This document shows, one piece after another, positions 63,478 to 64,000 of a DNA stretch of 64,000 bases (its first letter is position 1; every line of letters begins with the position of its first letter). The translations under genes and the position numbers were made by a program. The notes below the pieces were generated by a model, which worked only from the letters and a program-made list of their open reading frames with translations, was not told the origin of the DNA and ran no database searches. Origin of the DNA: Oceanobacillus jeddahensis. Its GTDB lineage: Bacteria > Bacillota > Bacilli > Bacillales > Amphibacillaceae. The stretch covers positions 1-64,000 of the forward strand of contig NZ_CCDM010000008.1 in assembly GCF_000750635.1 (NCBI RefSeq), written 5' to 3'.

Positions 63478-64000
63478 ATGTCTTTAGATGATCATATTTC
63501 AACATTAAAACATGCCTTTCCGAAAACACTACCAATACTGGCTGGTTTCACTTTTTTAGGTATTGCTTACGGCGTGTACATGCATTCCCTAGGGTTTCAA
63601 CCAATCTATGCCATCTTAATGAGTATACTTATCTTTGCGGGCTCGATGGAGTTTGTAGCTGGGAGCTTATTATTAGGTGCATTTAACCCGTTAAGCGCAT
63701 TTTTATTAACATTAATGATCAATGCAAGGCACCTTTTCTATGGTATCTCCATGCTGGATAAATTCAAAGGTACCGGGAAGAAAAAAGCTTATCTGATCTA
63801 CGGAATGTGTGACGAGTCATTTGTCATTAACAGTACAGCCCGCACCCCTGCCAGTATAAATAATGGCTGGTTTATGTTTTATGTAACCTTATTAAATCAA
63901 ATCTATTGGGTCAGCGGTGCAACGATTGGAAGTCTTTTTGGTTCGATGATTACGTTTAATACAGATGGCCTAGAATTTGTTATGACAGCTCTGTTTGTCG
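63478..64000 (+). CDS. azlC: AzlC-family branched-chain amino acid exporter subunit (partial)
   Basis: The frame is open to the window edge (174 codons present). It starts MSLDDHISTLKHAFPKTLPI and shows the AzlC pattern: GFTFLGIAYGVYM, FAGSMEFVAGSLLLG, then NARHLFYGISML and YGMCDESFVI. AzlC works with a small AzlD partner, expected just to the right. The start ATG has only a weak GCGAGTG upstream, perhaps by coupling with the regulator gene. Confidence 0.88.
   Translation, partial: MSLDDHISTLKHAFPKTLPILAGFTFLGIAYGVYMHSLGFQPIYAILMSILIFAGSMEFVAGSLLLGAFNPLSAFLLTLMINARHLFYGISMLDKFKGTGKKKAYLIYGMCDESFVINSTARTPASINNGWFMFYVTLLNQIYWVSGATIGSLFGSMITFNTDGLEFVMTALFV

Overview
The window looks like a low-GC, endospore-forming member of the Bacillaceae. 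Oceanobacillus or Virgibacillus is my best guess, from general impression rather than a search. The evidence is a Bacillus-type 16S rRNA gene with its boxA leader, a pdaB-kbaA-gerD-salA-cwlD block in the order found beside an rRNA operon in Bacillus subtilis, a CotD-like coat protein, S-box (SAM-I) riboswitches, strong GGAGG ribosome binding sites and many TTG or GTG starts.

Layout. Positions 1-2000 hold the 16S gene (minus strand) and its leader. Positions 2200-7450 hold the sporulation and germination block, interrupted by a decayed tnpB-like tail. Positions 7900-23350 are mostly housekeeping and accessory genes: three DUF948 proteins and a YtxH-like protein, a YihY membrane protein, an Eis-like acetyltransferase, lactate permease with a gamma-glutamyltransferase-like enzyme, 6-phosphogluconate dehydrogenase, CotD, a CYP152-type P450, and an ATC-hydrolase-like enzyme divergent from a LysR regulator.

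Positions 24900-36760 are the sulfur region. A SAM-I riboswitch on the minus strand (31272-31379) leads into a VOC protein, a sulfonate-type ABC permease and ATPase, a binding lipoprotein and a DsbA-like protein, followed by a second paralogous binding lipoprotein. A second SAM-I riboswitch on the plus strand (33864-33961) leads an SDR, NhaC-type transporter and luxS operon. Both transcription units are therefore expected to be on when SAM is low.

Positions 36900-48600 hold a PadR/HAAS pair with a clear promoter-operator, a MarR regulator followed by a decayed GNAT gene, several lipoproteins (one frameshifted and truncated), nicotinamidase, NUDIX, histidine phosphatase, pyroglutamyl peptidase, an EamA transporter and a two-component system. 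Positions 48600-52250 are a Fur-box-controlled FecBCD-type iron or heme uptake operon that also encodes an ankyrin protein and an IsdG/HmoA-like monooxygenase. Positions 54100-62300 are a sugar cluster: a galactitol-type PTS with separate IIC, IIA and IIB genes, an unknown membrane protein, a 2-hydroxyacid dehydrogenase, a FucA-type aldolase, a RhaEW-type aldolase/dehydrogenase fusion and a DeoR regulator. There is no isomerase or kinase in it, which suggests that the PTS itself makes the aldolase substrate. The window ends with an XRE-cupin regulator and the start of azlC.

The items I think most worth a second look are the SAM-riboswitch sulfonate-type operon with VOC and DsbA partners, the SDR-NhaC-luxS riboswitch operon, the PTS/two-aldolase cluster with its unknown membrane protein and 44-base perfect palindrome, and the structured intergenic repeat at 24588-24745. 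All function calls come from reading the translations and motifs; no database search was run.
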